Positions 34,965 to 44,592 of a stretch of 55,333 nt of DNA are shown here, piece after piece. The DNA lies in contig CANFJF010000018.1 in assembly GCA_947447355.1 (NCBI GenBank), forward strand, positions 1-55,333, given 5' to 3'. This DNA is from Comamonadaceae bacterium (GTDB lineage: Bacteria > Pseudomonadota > Gammaproteobacteria > Burkholderiales > Burkholderiaceae_C). Under the pieces are notes generated by a model. The model searched no databases. It saw only the letters and a program-made list of their open reading frames with translations, and was not told where the DNA came from. A program made the position numbers and the translations under genes. Each line of letters begins with the position of its first letter. Position 1 is the stretch's first letter.

Positions 34965-36017
34965 TCAAGGCAAGGCTGGGGGCTCATCGGAATGAAGCGC
35001 CGGACCAGCCGATGCTGAGGTTGCGATGCCAACGGCGGCGCTCTTCAGCATGTCCTGTACTTCAATGGGGCTGAGCAAACGCTCAGGAATCAACTCGTTG
35101 GCGGTCACGTGGGCCGTGCCTAAAAATGCGTGTGGATCGTTACCAAAAACCTGTACCAAGGGCTCGTTCTCAGAAATCTCTGGACCCCAATGGCCCGCTT
35201 CGCCACGGCGACGCAGACCACTTAAAAATCGGCCGGCGTTAGCTGCATCGAGACAAACCGACGGGGCCGCTGACACGAGTGACTGCGGCGGCAACAGCCA
35301 AGCATCTCGCTCGGCTTCGTTCATGGCTTCAAGCGCGCTCAAGCTGATGCACTGGCTGGCCACGTAGCCGCCGGTTTCAATGCGACGCAAAAATCCGAGG
35401 TGCGCACCGCAACCAATGGCTTCACCAATGTCTTCACCGAGGGTACGGATGTAGGTGCCCTTGCTACAGCGCACGATGATGCGAATGGCGGCCGCTGCTC
35501 GGTCATCATGGGCGACCGTCATCTGCATCTCGTGGACAACGATATGTCTTGGCACACGCTCGACGACTTTGCCGGCGCGGGCGTATTCGTACAGCGCCTT
35601 GCCGTCTTTTTTTAACGCTGAATACATGGGGGGAATTTGGGCCTGCGCACCGCTGAACTGTGCAGTCAACTTCGACAGCAACTTAGCCGAGATCTCAGGC
35701 ACGTCACGGGTTTCAATGACCTCACCCTCGGCATCTGCGGTTGTGGTTTTTTGGCCCAGCAGCAAGACCGCTTCGTAGGTCTTGTCGGCCTCTAACTGCA
35801 TCTGGCTGAACTTGGTGGCTGCACCAAAGCACAACGGCAAAACGCCTGTCGCCAGCGGATCGAGCGTGCCAGTGTGGCCGGCTTTTTCGGCGCGCATCAA
35901 CCACTTGGCCTTTTGCAAGGCCTGATTACTCGACAGGCCTATCGGCTTGTCGAGCAGCAGCACGCCATGCACGGGACGTCGCTGTATTTTCTGGCGGGGA
36001 CTGGAAGTTTGCGTCAT
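34965..36017 (-). CDS. truB: tRNA pseudouridine(55) synthase TruB
   Basis: 350 residues, slightly longer than usual because of a C-terminal Ala/Ser/Pro-rich tail. GVLLLDKPIGLSSNQALQ is the N-terminal signature, GHTGTLDPLATGVLPLC carries the catalytic Asp (about 57), and KGTYIRTLGEDIG is the conserved core helix. A PUA-like domain lies near the end. It makes pseudouridine 55 in the T-loop of tRNAs. ATG 36017 lacks a clear Shine-Dalgarno sequence; a short repeat separates it from rbfA. Confidence 0.95.
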   Translation of the reverse strand: MTQTSSPRQKIQRRPVHGVLLLDKPIGLSSNQALQKAKWLMRAEKAGHTGTLDPLATGVLPLCFGAATKFSQMQLEADKTYEAVLLLGQKTTTADAEGEVIETRDVPEISAKLLSKLTAQFSGAQAQIPPMYSALKKDGKALYEYARAGKVVERVPRHIVVHEMQMTVAHDDRAAAAIRIIVRCSKGTYIRTLGEDIGEAIGCGAHLGFLRRIETGGYVASQCISLSALEAMNEAERDAWLLPPQSLVSAAPSVCLDAANAGRFLSGLRRRGEAGHWGPEISENEPLVQVFGNDPHAFLGTAHVTANELIPERLLSPIEVQDMLKSAAVGIATSASAGPALHSDEPPALP

Positions 36018-36019
36018 AT

Positions 36020-36098
36020 TTGTCGACAGGCTCGGCGAGCAGATTTGTCTGTTCGCTGGCTAGCACCGTTAACCCTGAACCTGTCAAAGGGCAACGGC
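36020..36098. repeat. Inverted-arm repeat between rbfA and truB
   Basis: GTCGACAGGCTCGGCG (36022-36037) and CCCTGAACCTGTCAAAGGG (36073-36091) have partly complementary arms (GACAGG-TC and GA-CCTGTC). They resemble the TTCGACAAGCTCAGG-type extragenic repeats of many proteobacteria. It fills most of the 87-base rbfA-truB gap, just before the truB start, and could affect truB translation or mRNA ends. Confidence 0.5.
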
Positions 36099-36104
36099 GC
36101 TGTA

Positions 36105-36473
36105 TCAGTCGTCTTGAGCGCGGGAGGAAACAGCCTTGGCTATCAAGGCGTTCATGTCGGAGGCACGTTCAGTCGTGCGGTCAAACAAAAAATGCAAGGT
36201 TGGCACAGTGTGAATCATCAGTTTCTTGAACAAACCATTGCGCAGAAAACCTGCCGCTTGGTTCAAGGCTTCTTCACACTCTTTCGGGTCACCGACCAAG
36301 ACACTGAAAAATACTTTGGCATGTGCGTAGTCGGGGGTGACTTCGACGGACTGCACCGTGACCATGCCCACCCGCGGGTCTTTCAACTCGCGCGCGATCA
36401 GCGCCGTCAGATCACGCTGGATCTGGTCGGCGACGCGAAAACCGCGGTTAGGGGTGGATGATTTCTTACGCAT
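36105..36473 (-). CDS. rbfA: Ribosome-binding factor A
   Basis: 122 residues. The KH-like fold is recognisable from [24 protein letters not shown] at the start, [15 protein letters not shown] in the middle and [22 protein letters not shown] near the end. It assists 30S maturation at the 16S 5' helix, especially in the cold. It lies between infB and truB. The region before ATG 36473 is A/U-rich without a good Shine-Dalgarno sequence and is preceded by a hairpin. Confidence 0.95.
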   Translation of the reverse strand: MRKKSSTPNRGFRVADQIQRDLTALIARELKDPRVGMVTVQSVEVTPDYAHAKVFFSVLVGDPKECEEALNQAAGFLRNGLFKKLMIHTVPTLHFLFDRTTERASDMNALIAKAVSSRAQDD

Positions 36474-36504
36474 TTAAAAAATAAAATATTACCGGGAGGT
36501 GGTG

Positions 36505-36540
36505 ACGGTCTCGTGACAGCTCATGTTGTCGCGAGACCGT
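36505..36540 (-). other. Long hairpin in the infB-rbfA spacer
   Basis: ACGGTCTCG (36505-36513) pairs with CGAGACCGT (36532-36540), and GACA (36515-36518) with TGTC (36527-36530) after a 1-base internal mismatch on each side. In the transcript this forms a 13-bp stem between infB and rbfA. An A/U-rich stretch follows about 20 bases later, so it is not a canonical terminator. It may be a processing or pausing site that lowers rbfA expression relative to infB. Confidence 0.6.
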
Positions 36541-36554
36541 TGGCCGCTCATGCT

Positions 36555-39476
36555 TTAGGCTTCGAGCGTCCGGGCGACTTCCCTGATTTCGAAGAACTCA
36601 AGCATATCGCCAACCTGAATGTCGTTGTAGCCCTTGACGTTCAAGCCGCATTCAAAGCCTTCTTTGACTTCGCGTGCATCGTCTTTGAAACGCTTGAGCG
36701 AGTCGAGTTCACCCGTGAAGATGACCACGTTTTCGCGCAAGAGTCGAAGACGCGCGTTGCGGCGAACCACACCGGCCGTGACCATACAACCGGCGATAGA
36801 GCCGATCTTGCTGACCTTGAAGACTTGACGAATCTCGGCATTACCGATGACTTCTTCTTTCTTGTCGGGTGTCAGCATGCCCGACATCGCGGCGCGCAGT
36901 TCGTCAACAGCGTCATAAATGATGTTGTAGTAACGAATTTCAATGCCGTTGTTCTCGGCTTGTTTGCGGGCCTGTGCGTCGGCACGGGTATTGAAACCAA
37001 TCAGCACAGCTTTAGACGCAATTGCGAGGTTGACGTCCGACTCTGAGATACCGCCGACAGCGGAGTACACGAGCTGAACCTTGACCTCGTCGGTCGACAA
37101 CTTGAGCAGCGACTGAGCCAAGGCTTCTTGCGAACCTTGCACGTCGGCTTTGATGATGATCGGCAGCATCTTGACTTCGCCAGCATTGATGTCGGAGAAC
37201 ATGTTCTCCAGCTTCGACGCCTGTTGCTTGGCCAGTTTGGTGTTGCGGAACTTGCCGGCACGGTAAGTCGCGATCTCGCGGGCACGACGCTCGTCGGTCA
37301 TCACCATGAATTCGTCGCCAGCTTGCGGTACTTCTGTCAGACCTTGAATCTCGACTGGAATCGAAGGACCCGCGGTCTTGATCGTCTTGCCATTTTCGTC
37401 CAGCATGGCGCGCACACGACCAAAGGTCGAACCGGCCAGCACCACATCGCCAGCTTTCAGAGTACCGGACTGAACCAGTACGGTGGCGACCGGGCCGCGG
37501 CCCTTGTCGAGGCGCGCTTCAATGACAAGGCCCTTGGCCAAAGCTTCAACCGGCGCGCGCAATTCAAGCACCTCAGCCTGCAGCAGCACTTGTTCCAGCA
37601 GATCGTCAACACCGGCACCCGTGTGGGCTGAAACGCCGACAAAAGGCACGTCGCCACCGAACTCTTCGGGAATGACTTCTTCAGTGACCAACTCACCTTT
37701 GACGCGGTCAAGGTTGATGCCTGGCTTGTCAATCTTGTTGATCGCCACAACGATTGGAACGCCAGCCGCTTTCGCGTGCTTGATGGCTTCGCGGGTTTGC
37801 GGCATCACGCCGTCATCCGCCGCCACCACCAGAATCACGATGTCAGTGGCTTGGGCGCCGCGGGCACGCATGGCCGTGAAGGCCTCGTGACCAGGCGTGT
37901 CCAAGAACGACACCATGCCGCGTGGGGTTTCCACGTGGTAGGCACCAATGTGCTGAGTGATGCCGCCAGCTTCGCCGGAAGCGACTTTGGCTTTGCGAAT
38001 GTAATCGAGCAGTGAGGTTTTACCGTGGTCAACGTGACCCATGACGGTGACCACCGGTGCGCGCGGCAACGACTCAGCTTGTTGGCCTTGCACGTCTTCG
38101 TCGGTGAACGCTTCTGGATCATCCAGCGCAGCCATGACGGCTTTGTGGCCCATTTCTTCCACCACGATCATGGCGGTGTCTTGGTCCAGCGGCTGGTTGA
38201 TGGTGACCATCTGACCGAGCTTCATCAGGTGTTTGATGACCTCAGACGATTTGACGCTCATCTTGTGAGCGAGTTCGCCCACAGTGATGGTCTCAGGCAC
38301 ATGAACTTCAATAACCTTGAATTCCGACGGGGCGACAAAAGTGGACTCAGGACGCGCATCGCGGTCTGATGAGCGACGGCCACGCGGGCCACCACGGAAA
38401 TTGCCTCGGCCTGGTGCAGTTGGTGCACCACGGGTTTTGAGCTCTGTCTTTTTCTTAGCGTCGTCTTTCCAAGTCGAAGACAAATTCTCCGACTTGACTT
38501 CTTTCTTTCCTGCAGCACCAGCCACTCCGGCAGCCGCAGGGGCGCCGGGTTTGACTGTGCCAGGCACTACCGCAGGCTTGTGTAAGGTTCCTTTTGCCGC
38601 GACTTTAGGATCGACGTGTGGCACCAGTACGCGCTTAGGCGCGTTCATCATGGCGCGAATACCAGCCGCTTCAGCTTCGGCCTTTTTGCGACGATCCTGG
38701 AAATCTTGTACCTTGGCGGCATCCGCTTGGAACTCTGCTGTGGCCTTGGCTTTGACAGCTGCCTGCGCAGCACTGACTTCAGCAGCCTTTGCCGCTTGAA
38801 CAGCAGCAGCGGCGTCGCTTGCGGCGGCGGCGGCAAGTGCCGCCGCTGCGTTCACAACACTCTGATCAGGAAACACACGTGAACCTACGACAGGTTTAAC
38901 CGCCGTAGATTTTTCGATTTTCTTGGCTTCAGCCAATTTCACAGCCTCAGCGGCAGCAGCAGCTTGAGCGCTCAGCTCCGCAGCAATGCGTTCTTGTTCA
39001 CGAGCCGCCTCTTGCGCATCGCGCTGTCGGCATTTTTCAGCGAACTCTTCTTCTTCACGGCGCAGCAACTCAGCATGTTGCCTGGCTTCTTCCTCACGAC
39101 GTAGCAATTCTGAGTTATCGACGACCGGTTCTGGCGCAACAACAACTTCTTCAGCGGCCATATCAGAGCCGTCTTCACGCTTAACAAAAGTGCGTTTCTT
39201 GCGAACTTCCACTTGAATCGTGCGGGCACGACCAGTCGAGTCGGCTTGCTTGATCTCGGTAGTCGATTTTTTGACTAAAGTTATCTTTTTGCGCTCGGCA
39301 GTGGCGGTGCCATGGCTGGCCTGCAAATAGCTCAAGAGCTTTTGCTTGTCAGCCTCGGACAAACGATCGCCGGCTTCTGCCTTGGCGACGCCGGCGCTGG
39401 TCAATTGCTCGATCAGTGTTGCGGTGGGTTTATTCAGTTCAGCTGCGAATTCAGCGACGGTAGTGGTACTGGACAT
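36555..39476 (-). CDS. infB: Translation initiation factor IF-2
   Basis: 973 residues. The N-terminal IF2-N module ([17 protein letters not shown]) leads into a long charged, Ala/Glu/Lys-rich coiled region (about 100-330), then a second IF2-N domain ([20 protein letters not shown]). The G domain has [16 protein letters not shown] (about 475), DTPGHEAF and NKIDKP. C-terminal domains bind initiator tRNA. The long repetitive N-terminus is usual in betaproteobacteria. It lies 27 bases after nusA. Confidence 0.97.
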   Translation of the reverse strand: MSSTTTVAEFAAELNKPTATLIEQLTSAGVAKAEAGDRLSEADKQKLLSYLQASHGTATAERKKITLVKKSTTEIKQADSTGRARTIQVEVRKKRTFVKREDGSDMAAEEVVVAPEPVVDNSELLRREEEARQHAELLRREEEEFAEKCRQRDAQEAAREQERIAAELSAQAAAAAEAVKLAEAKKIEKSTAVKPVVGSRVFPDQSVVNAAAALAAAAASDAAAAVQAAKAAEVSAAQAAVKAKATAEFQADAAKVQDFQDRRKKAEAEAAGIRAMMNAPKRVLVPHVDPKVAAKGTLHKPAVVPGTVKPGAPAAAGVAGAAGKKEVKSENLSSTWKDDAKKKTELKTRGAPTAPGRGNFRGGPRGRRSSDRDARPESTFVAPSEFKVIEVHVPETITVGELAHKMSVKSSEVIKHLMKLGQMVTINQPLDQDTAMIVVEEMGHKAVMAALDDPEAFTDEDVQGQQAESLPRAPVVTVMGHVDHGKTSLLDYIRKAKVASGEAGGITQHIGAYHVETPRGMVSFLDTPGHEAFTAMRARGAQATDIVILVVAADDGVMPQTREAIKHAKAAGVPIVVAINKIDKPGINLDRVKGELVTEEVIPEEFGGDVPFVGVSAHTGAGVDDLLEQVLLQAEVLELRAPVEALAKGLVIEARLDKGRGPVATVLVQSGTLKAGDVVLAGSTFGRVRAMLDENGKTIKTAGPSIPVEIQGLTEVPQAGDEFMVMTDERRAREIATYRAGKFRNTKLAKQQASKLENMFSDINAGEVKMLPIIIKADVQGSQEALAQSLLKLSTDEVKVQLVYSAVGGISESDVNLAIASKAVLIGFNTRADAQARKQAENNGIEIRYYNIIYDAVDELRAAMSGMLTPDKKEEVIGNAEIRQVFKVSKIGSIAGCMVTAGVVRRNARLRLLRENVVIFTGELDSLKRFKDDAREVKEGFECGLNVKGYNDIQVGDMLEFFEIREVARTLEA

Positions 39477-39503
39477 AATTGGGTTTCCGTGCGGCCTCCA
39501 TGA

Positions 39504-41006
39504 TCATTGCTCTTGAGCAGCAGAAGTGTCATTGGAAAACCAATGGGCACGTGCGGTCATGATCAGGGCTGTGGCTTCGTCCGCAGACTGGCCAGTGATA
39601 TCTGTAAGTTCGTCAACGGCCAGGTCGGCCAGATCGTCGCGGGTGTGAATACCCGACTCGCCCAACTTGGCGATCAGCTCAGGTGTCAGACCCTCGACGT
39701 CACGCAGATTTTGCGAGACGGCTTCAGCATCTTCTTCCTTGGCGATTTCCATCGTCAGCAAGGCGTCTTTGGCGCGCGTACGCAGTTCATTGACGGTGTC
39801 TTCATCGAAAGATTCGATCTCCAGCATTTCCTGGATCGGCACATAGGCCACTTCTTCGAGGCTGGTGAAGCCTTCGGAGATGAGGATGTCGGCGATCTCT
39901 TCGTCCACATCGAGCTTGTCCATGAACAGTTTGCGGCTGCTGTCGGTTTCTGTGGCCTGCTTTTCAGCAGACTCGTCAGCCGTCATGATGTTGATTTTCC
40001 AGCCGGTTAGCTCAGCGGCAAGGCGAACGTTTTGTCCGCCACGGCCAATCGAGATCGCCAGATTTTCTTCGTCGACCACCACATCCATGGCGTGACGTTC
40101 CTCGTCGACTACGATGGAGGAAACATTGGCCGGTGCCAATGCACCGATGACGAATTGCGCCGGGTCTTCACTCCACAGCACGATGTCTACACGTTCACCA
40201 GCGAGTTCGTTGGTGACACCGTTGACACGGGTGCCGCGAACGCCAACGCAAGTACCGATCGGGTCAACGCGCTTGTCGTGCGAGAGAACGGCAATCTTGG
40301 CGCGGGAACCAGGGTCACGGGCACAGGATTTGATCTCCAGCAAGCCTTGTTCGATCTCAGGCACTTCTTGACGGAACAGCTCGATCATGTACTCAGGCGA
40401 CGTGCGCGAGAGAATGATGGGCGCACCGCGCAAAGTGGTGTCGACTTCCATGATCATGGCGCGCACACGGTCACCAGAACGAAGGTTTTCCTTCGGGATC
40501 ATGTCGCTGCGACGCAGACGGCCTTCAACACGACCGGACTCGACGATGATGTCGCCCTTGTCCATGCGCTTGACGGTGCCAACGAAAATTTTCTCGCCGC
40601 GCGACATGAAGTCGTTCAGCAACATTTCACGCTCAGCATCGCGAATTTTTTGCAAGATAACTTGCTTAGCAGCTTGAGCGCCAATGCGACCGATCGGCAG
40701 GCTTTCAACTGGTTTTTCGATGTAGTCGCCTTCTTCGATGTCCGCGATCTCATCGCGTGCATCGCTGACCAGCTCTTCACCCTCAGGGTTTTGCAGGCCA
40801 GCTTCGTCAGGCACCACCAGCCAACGGCGGAAGGTTTCGTAAACGCCGCTGTCGCGGTCCACGGCGACGCGGATGTCCACGCCTTCGGGATAGACCTTCT
40901 TGGTAGCCGAGGCGAGCGCGAGCTCGACGGCACCAAAAACGACGTCACGTTCCACATTTTTCTCACGCGATATGGCATCAACCAACATCAACAGTTCGCG
41001 ATTCAT
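39504..41006 (-). CDS. nusA: Transcription termination/antitermination factor NusA
   Basis: 500 residues. [19 protein letters not shown] opens the RNA polymerase-binding domain. It is followed by an S1 domain (about 135-200, [14 protein letters not shown]), two KH domains ([16 protein letters not shown] is the first) and two acidic C-terminal helix-hairpin-helix repeats ([32 protein letters not shown]). It binds RNA polymerase and nut-like RNA to set pausing and termination. It lies between rimP (23-base gap) and infB. Confidence 0.97.
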   Translation of the reverse strand: MNRELLMLVDAISREKNVERDVVFGAVELALASATKKVYPEGVDIRVAVDRDSGVYETFRRWLVVPDEAGLQNPEGEELVSDARDEIADIEEGDYIEKPVESLPIGRIGAQAAKQVILQKIRDAEREMLLNDFMSRGEKIFVGTVKRMDKGDIIVESGRVEGRLRRSDMIPKENLRSGDRVRAMIMEVDTTLRGAPIILSRTSPEYMIELFRQEVPEIEQGLLEIKSCARDPGSRAKIAVLSHDKRVDPIGTCVGVRGTRVNGVTNELAGERVDIVLWSEDPAQFVIGALAPANVSSIVVDEERHAMDVVVDEENLAISIGRGGQNVRLAAELTGWKINIMTADESAEKQATETDSSRKLFMDKLDVDEEIADILISEGFTSLEEVAYVPIQEMLEIESFDEDTVNELRTRAKDALLTMEIAKEEDAEAVSQNLRDVEGLTPELIAKLGESGIHTRDDLADLAVDELTDITGQSADEATALIMTARAHWFSNDTSAAQEQ

Positions 41007-41029
41007 TTCACAAGCCTGCCTTTCTCTTA

Positions 41030-41635
41030 TTACTCAATCTGTTTATCTACAGGTGGAACGCTTTTGGGTCGGCGTCCCTTGAAGTCAACCACGGGCGCCA
41101 AACGCGCCTGGGCGATCTCGTCAAGTGTGAAGCCCAGCGCCTGCAAAGGTGCGGGAATTCTGTGCTTGCTCACTTTTTGACCAGGCTTCACGTCGGGCTC
41201 TTCCGCCCAGACGATCTGCCAGCCGGTAGCTACACGCTCCAGCGTGCCGCGAAATTTTTTGCGATTGGCCGAAACCAACGTGCCCGCACTGGCGGCAACA
41301 CCAATCGGCGCTTTCAGGGTGATGTCAATCAAGTCACCAGTGAAACGTACAAAATCTTGTTCAGTGCGCAGCGGCCTGTCGATTCCGGGCGAGCTGACCT
41401 CAAGCCGGGAATACTCTGTGCCTTCAACTTCCAGCACAAACTGCAGCTGGCGAGTGACTTTTTCACAATCTTCTGCGTTGATGTGCTGCTCTTCACCTGG
41501 GGCCGTGCCGGCTAAATAAGGCATGTCAATCGTCACGCGCAGCAATCCGCCCGTCGTGCGCTCGATGTCAACCAGCTCGTACCCAAGCCCGGTAACAGTC
41601 TGACTAATCGTGCCGTGTAAATCTTGTAAAGCCAT
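41030..41635 (-). CDS. rimP: Ribosome maturation factor RimP
   Basis: 201 residues. [22 protein letters not shown] in the N-terminal domain, then [18 protein letters not shown], the family's best conserved segment (about 80-97), and a C-terminal SH3-like domain. The C-terminal tail of about 40 residues is longer than in E. coli. It is needed for 30S assembly. It is the first gene of the rimP-nusA-infB-rbfA-truB operon, with a good promoter about 90 bases upstream. Confidence 0.95.
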   Translation of the reverse strand: MALQDLHGTISQTVTGLGYELVDIERTTGGLLRVTIDMPYLAGTAPGEEQHINAEDCEKVTRQLQFVLEVEGTEYSRLEVSSPGIDRPLRTEQDFVRFTGDLIDITLKAPIGVAASAGTLVSANRKKFRGTLERVATGWQIVWAEEPDVKPGQKVSKHRIPAPLQALGFTLDEIAQARLAPVVDFKGRRPKSVPPVDKQIE

Positions 41636-41723
41636 TCAGTCTCTAAAACTCATCCACAGTGTAAAAACAAACGCCCAAAAAAAATGGACGGTGAAAACCC
41701 GCCCATTTGGTCGTGAAGCAAGT

Positions 41724-41752
41724 ATTCTAGCCTTAGATGCAACGCTCTGCAA
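41724..41752 (-). promoter_or_regulatory. Sigma-70 promoter of the rimP-nusA-infB operon
   Basis: On the minus strand, TTGCAG (41752-41747), a 17-base spacer and TAGAAT (41729-41724) form a near-consensus promoter. The predicted start is near 41717, leaving a leader of about 80 bases before rimP. No other good match was seen in the 153-base gap to yejF. Confidence 0.7.
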
Positions 41753-41788
41753 ACAAAACGCATGCCAAACGCCCAGCTTTTTGATGAA

Positions 41789-43450
41789 TTAAGACATTTG
41801 CGTCACCAGTAACCGCGTGTAGGGATGTTGCGGCGACAACAACACCTGATCGACCGAGCCATACTCAAGCACCTCGCCGGCTTGCATCACTAGGACGTCG
41901 TGCGCCATGGCGCGAATCACATCGACATCATGGGTGATGAGTAAATAACTCAGGCCCCGCTCCCGTTGCAAGCGTTGAAGCAGCTCCAGCACCTGTTTTT
42001 GAACAGTGACGTCCAGCGCGCTGGTGGGCTCATCCAGCACCAACACGTCGGGCTCGACCATCAGCGCCCGGGCAATCGCTACACGCTGGCGCTGCCCCCC
42101 CGAAAACTCATGCGGATAACGTTGTAACAAGCGTGGAAACTGCTCCTCCGTCATGCCAACGTCGGCCAACGCATTGACCACCCGCGGGTAGCGCTGTTCA
42201 ACGCTTAGCTCAGGCTGATGCACGCGCAGGCCTTCGCCGACTATTTCTTCAATAGTCATGCGCGGTGACAGCGACGAGAACGGGTCTTGAAAAACCACCT
42301 GCACCGCCCGTCGTATAACCTTGTTATTGGCGGCGTCGCGACCCCAGGTTTTACCGGCCAACTGCAGATCCCCCTGACTCGGATGCAAGTCCAAAACGGC
42401 CAACGCCAAGGTGGACTTACCAGACCCCGACTCGCCAATGATGCCCAGTGTTCGGCCTTTTTCGAGGCTGAAACTAGCGGATTGAACGGCTACAAATTCG
42501 CCTTTTTTGAACCACCCACGAAAGCCCGCGATGGGCACCGGGTAGCTGACGCGCAAGTTTTGGCTCTGTATCACGGGTACGGACGAGGCGCTTGAAAAAG
42601 CCTCGGTCACATTCCGCACCGGCCGGCTGTCCATCAATTTGCGGGTGTACGGGTGTTGTGGGTTGGCAAAAACATCAGCCACAAGGCCTTGCTCGACGAT
42701 CAAGCCGTTTTCCATCACCCCGATGCGGTCTGCAAACCGACGCACTAGGTTCAGGTCGTGCGTGATGAGCAACACGGCCATGCCGTTTTTCTTTTGCAAA
42801 GCCGACAACAAGTCGAGAATTTGACCGCGCAAGCTGACATCCAGCGCCGTCGTCGGCTCGTCAGCCAGCAACAGCCGCGGCTGACAAGCCAGCGCCATCG
42901 CGATCATGGCGCGCTGCCGTTGCCCGCCAGAGAGCTGGTGCGGAAAAGAATGCGAACGACGCTCTGGCTCAGGAACACCGGTGTCGGCCAACAACGCCAC
43001 CGCCGCTTGATGGGCTGCTGCCTGACTCAGCCCCTCTTTGAGTTGCAACACCTCCGCGATCTGATTGCCGACACTGAAAAGAGGATTCAGGGCCGTCATC
43101 GGTTCTTGAAAAATCATCGCGATGTCACGGCCGCGAACAGCCCGCAGGTCGCGCTCGGAGAGCGCCAGCAGGTCTGGCTGAGCATCAGCTTGAACGCTGT
43201 TAGAACCACTGACCCTGTTGGCGCTTTTAAAGCTGTCTTGAAAGCCCCGAAAAACCGCCCGCCCCGAGGTATTCGCACCCTGCACCAAACCCAACAAACT
43301 CAAGGCCGTGACCGTTTTGCCAGAACCAGACTCACCTACCAAGGCCAGCTTTTCGCCGGCAGCGATCGAAAAGTCGATGCCACGCACCACTTCTTTGCCA
43401 GCAAAAGACACGCGCAGTCCCTGCACATCCAATAAATTCGGCGCGCTCAT
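41789..43450 (-). CDS. yejF: Peptide ABC transporter ATPase, YejF (two ATPase domains)
   Basis: 553 residues with two ATPase domains. Each has a Walker A (GESGSGKTVTAL; GESGSGKSTLAL), a signature (LSGGQRQRAMIAMAL; FSGGQRQRVAIARAL) and a Walker B (LLLADEPTTALD; VLVLDEPTSALD). This is the YejF arrangement. The true start is ATG 43450, overlapping yejE as ATGA; longer frames upstream are not conserved. It energises the YejAB(E)F importer for oligopeptides such as microcin C-type compounds. It is last in yejA-yejB-yejE-yejF order. Confidence 0.95.
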   Translation of the reverse strand: MSAPNLLDVQGLRVSFAGKEVVRGIDFSIAAGEKLALVGESGSGKTVTALSLLGLVQGANTSGRAVFRGFQDSFKSANRVSGSNSVQADAQPDLLALSERDLRAVRGRDIAMIFQEPMTALNPLFSVGNQIAEVLQLKEGLSQAAAHQAAVALLADTGVPEPERRSHSFPHQLSGGQRQRAMIAMALACQPRLLLADEPTTALDVSLRGQILDLLSALQKKNGMAVLLITHDLNLVRRFADRIGVMENGLIVEQGLVADVFANPQHPYTRKLMDSRPVRNVTEAFSSASSVPVIQSQNLRVSYPVPIAGFRGWFKKGEFVAVQSASFSLEKGRTLGIIGESGSGKSTLALAVLDLHPSQGDLQLAGKTWGRDAANNKVIRRAVQVVFQDPFSSLSPRMTIEEIVGEGLRVHQPELSVEQRYPRVVNALADVGMTEEQFPRLLQRYPHEFSGGQRQRVAIARALMVEPDVLVLDEPTSALDVTVQKQVLELLQRLQRERGLSYLLITHDVDVIRAMAHDVLVMQAGEVLEYGSVDQVLLSPQHPYTRLLVTQMS

Positions 43451-44592
43451 CGGTCTGCCTTTCGAGGGTCTAGCGCATCGCGCAGGGCGTCGCCCATGAA
43501 GGTCAGCAAGAGTAGCGTCGTCACCAGAACGGTGAAAGTTGACAGCGAAATCCACCACGCGTCGATGTTGTTTTTGCCCTGCGACAGCAGCTCGCCCAAG
43601 GAGGGTGTGCCCGGTGGCACGCCCAATCCCAAAAAGTCCAAAGAGGTCAGGGCCAAAATAGCGGCACTCATGCGAAACGGCAGAAAAGTCACCACCGGCG
43701 TCATGCTGTTGGGCAGCACATGGCGGATGATGATTTGCCAAGGGCTCAAGCCCATGGCGCGCGCGGCACGAACATAGTCCAGCTGTCGGTTACGAAGAAA
43801 TTCGGCGCGCACGTAATCCGACAATCCGAGCCAGCCGAACAGACTGAGCAGCACCAGCAGCAAAGCGATGCTGGGCGCAAACACGGCGCTGAAAATAATC
43901 AGCAAATACAGCTCAGGCATAGAACCCCAGACCTCCATGAAACGCTGAAAAGCCAAGTCCACCTTGCCACCAAAATAGCCTTGTAGCGCGCCCGACAACA
44001 CGCCCAAGACAACGCCAGTAAAGGTCAAGGCCAAGGCAAACAGCACGCTGACCCGAAAGCCATAAATCAGTTGCGCCAGAAGATCGCGGCCGCGGTCGTC
44101 AGTACCCAGCCAGTTATCTCGCGTCGGTCGCGACGGATTCGGCTCCTTGGCGAAATAATTCAGGGTCTTGGGGCCGTAAGGATTAGGCGCGTAAATCACC
44201 CAATTACCAGCCGTCGTCAACTTGTTTTGGATGAACGGATCAAGGTAGTCCGTGGCTGTTTCAAAATCACCGCCGAAGGTTTTTTCCGGGTAGACGGTAA
44301 CGATCGGAAAGTAATAATTACCGTTGTACTTCAACAGCAATGGCCGGTCATTCGAAACCACTTCGGCTAGCAAGCTGAGCAACACCAACGCGCAAAAAAA
44401 CACCAAGCTGATGAAGCCGAGGCGGTTCCGGCGAAAGCGCTGCCAAGCCCGCCGCGATGGCGACACTGACAACGACAGTGCCGCCCTTTCTTCCCGAGTG
44501 CCGGCGCGGATCGGGCCCTGCCCGTCCGCAGCGGGCGCCCCCCCGGGGGTGAGGTGGCCAGAGGCCGCATCGTGGGGGTTATTCGAATTTGA
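43447..44592 (-). CDS. yejE: Peptide ABC transporter permease, YejE
   Basis: 381 residues from GTG 44592, which has GGGTGGATCC before it and overlaps yejB by 14 bases. The conserved protein starts near SPSRRAWQRFRRNRLGFISL; the preceding 43 or so residues (Pro/Gly/Ala-rich) are extra compared with E. coli YejE and coincide with GC-rich repeat-like DNA. YejE landmarks are GTDDRGRDLLAQLIYGFRVS, the EAA-type loop YVRAARAMGLSPWQIIIRHVLPN and LDFLGLGVPPGTPSLGELL. It forms the inner-membrane channel with YejB. Confidence 0.93.
   Translation of the reverse strand, partial: SNSNNPHDAASGHLTPGGAPAADGQGPIRAGTREERAALSLSVSPSRRAWQRFRRNRLGFISLVFFCALVLLSLLAEVVSNDRPLLLKYNGNYYFPIVTVYPEKTFGGDFETATDYLDPFIQNKLTTAGNWVIYAPNPYGPKTLNYFAKEPNPSRPTRDNWLGTDDRGRDLLAQLIYGFRVSVLFALALTFTGVVLGVLSGALQGYFGGKVDLAFQRFMEVWGSMPELYLLIIFSAVFAPSIALLLVLLSLFGWLGLSDYVRAEFLRNRQLDYVRAARAMGLSPWQIIIRHVLPNSMTPVVTFLPFRMSAAILALTSLDFLGLGVPPGTPSLGELLSQGKNNIDAWWISLSTFTVLVTTLLLLTFMGDALRDALDPRKADR
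44510..44590. repeat. GC-rich repeat-like segment inside the yejE N-terminal codons
   Basis: This stretch holds GCGGGCGCCCCCCCGGGGG, the complementary pair GCCCGTCCGCAGCGGGC, and CATCGTGGGGG at its edge. The arrangement resembles the intergenic repeat at 28490-28575 (palindromic CCCC/GGGG core, GTGGGGG edge, GGGCCGCC-type flank). It encodes most of the N-terminal extension of YejE. Identity with that repeat is by eye and not exact. Confidence 0.4.

Noticed and set aside
43450..43741. N-terminal extension of YejF in the open frame upstream of ATG 43450
   Set aside because: It overlaps yejE codons in another frame and is not YejF-like. The ATGA overlap and the conserved YejF start at MSAPNLLDV fix the start.
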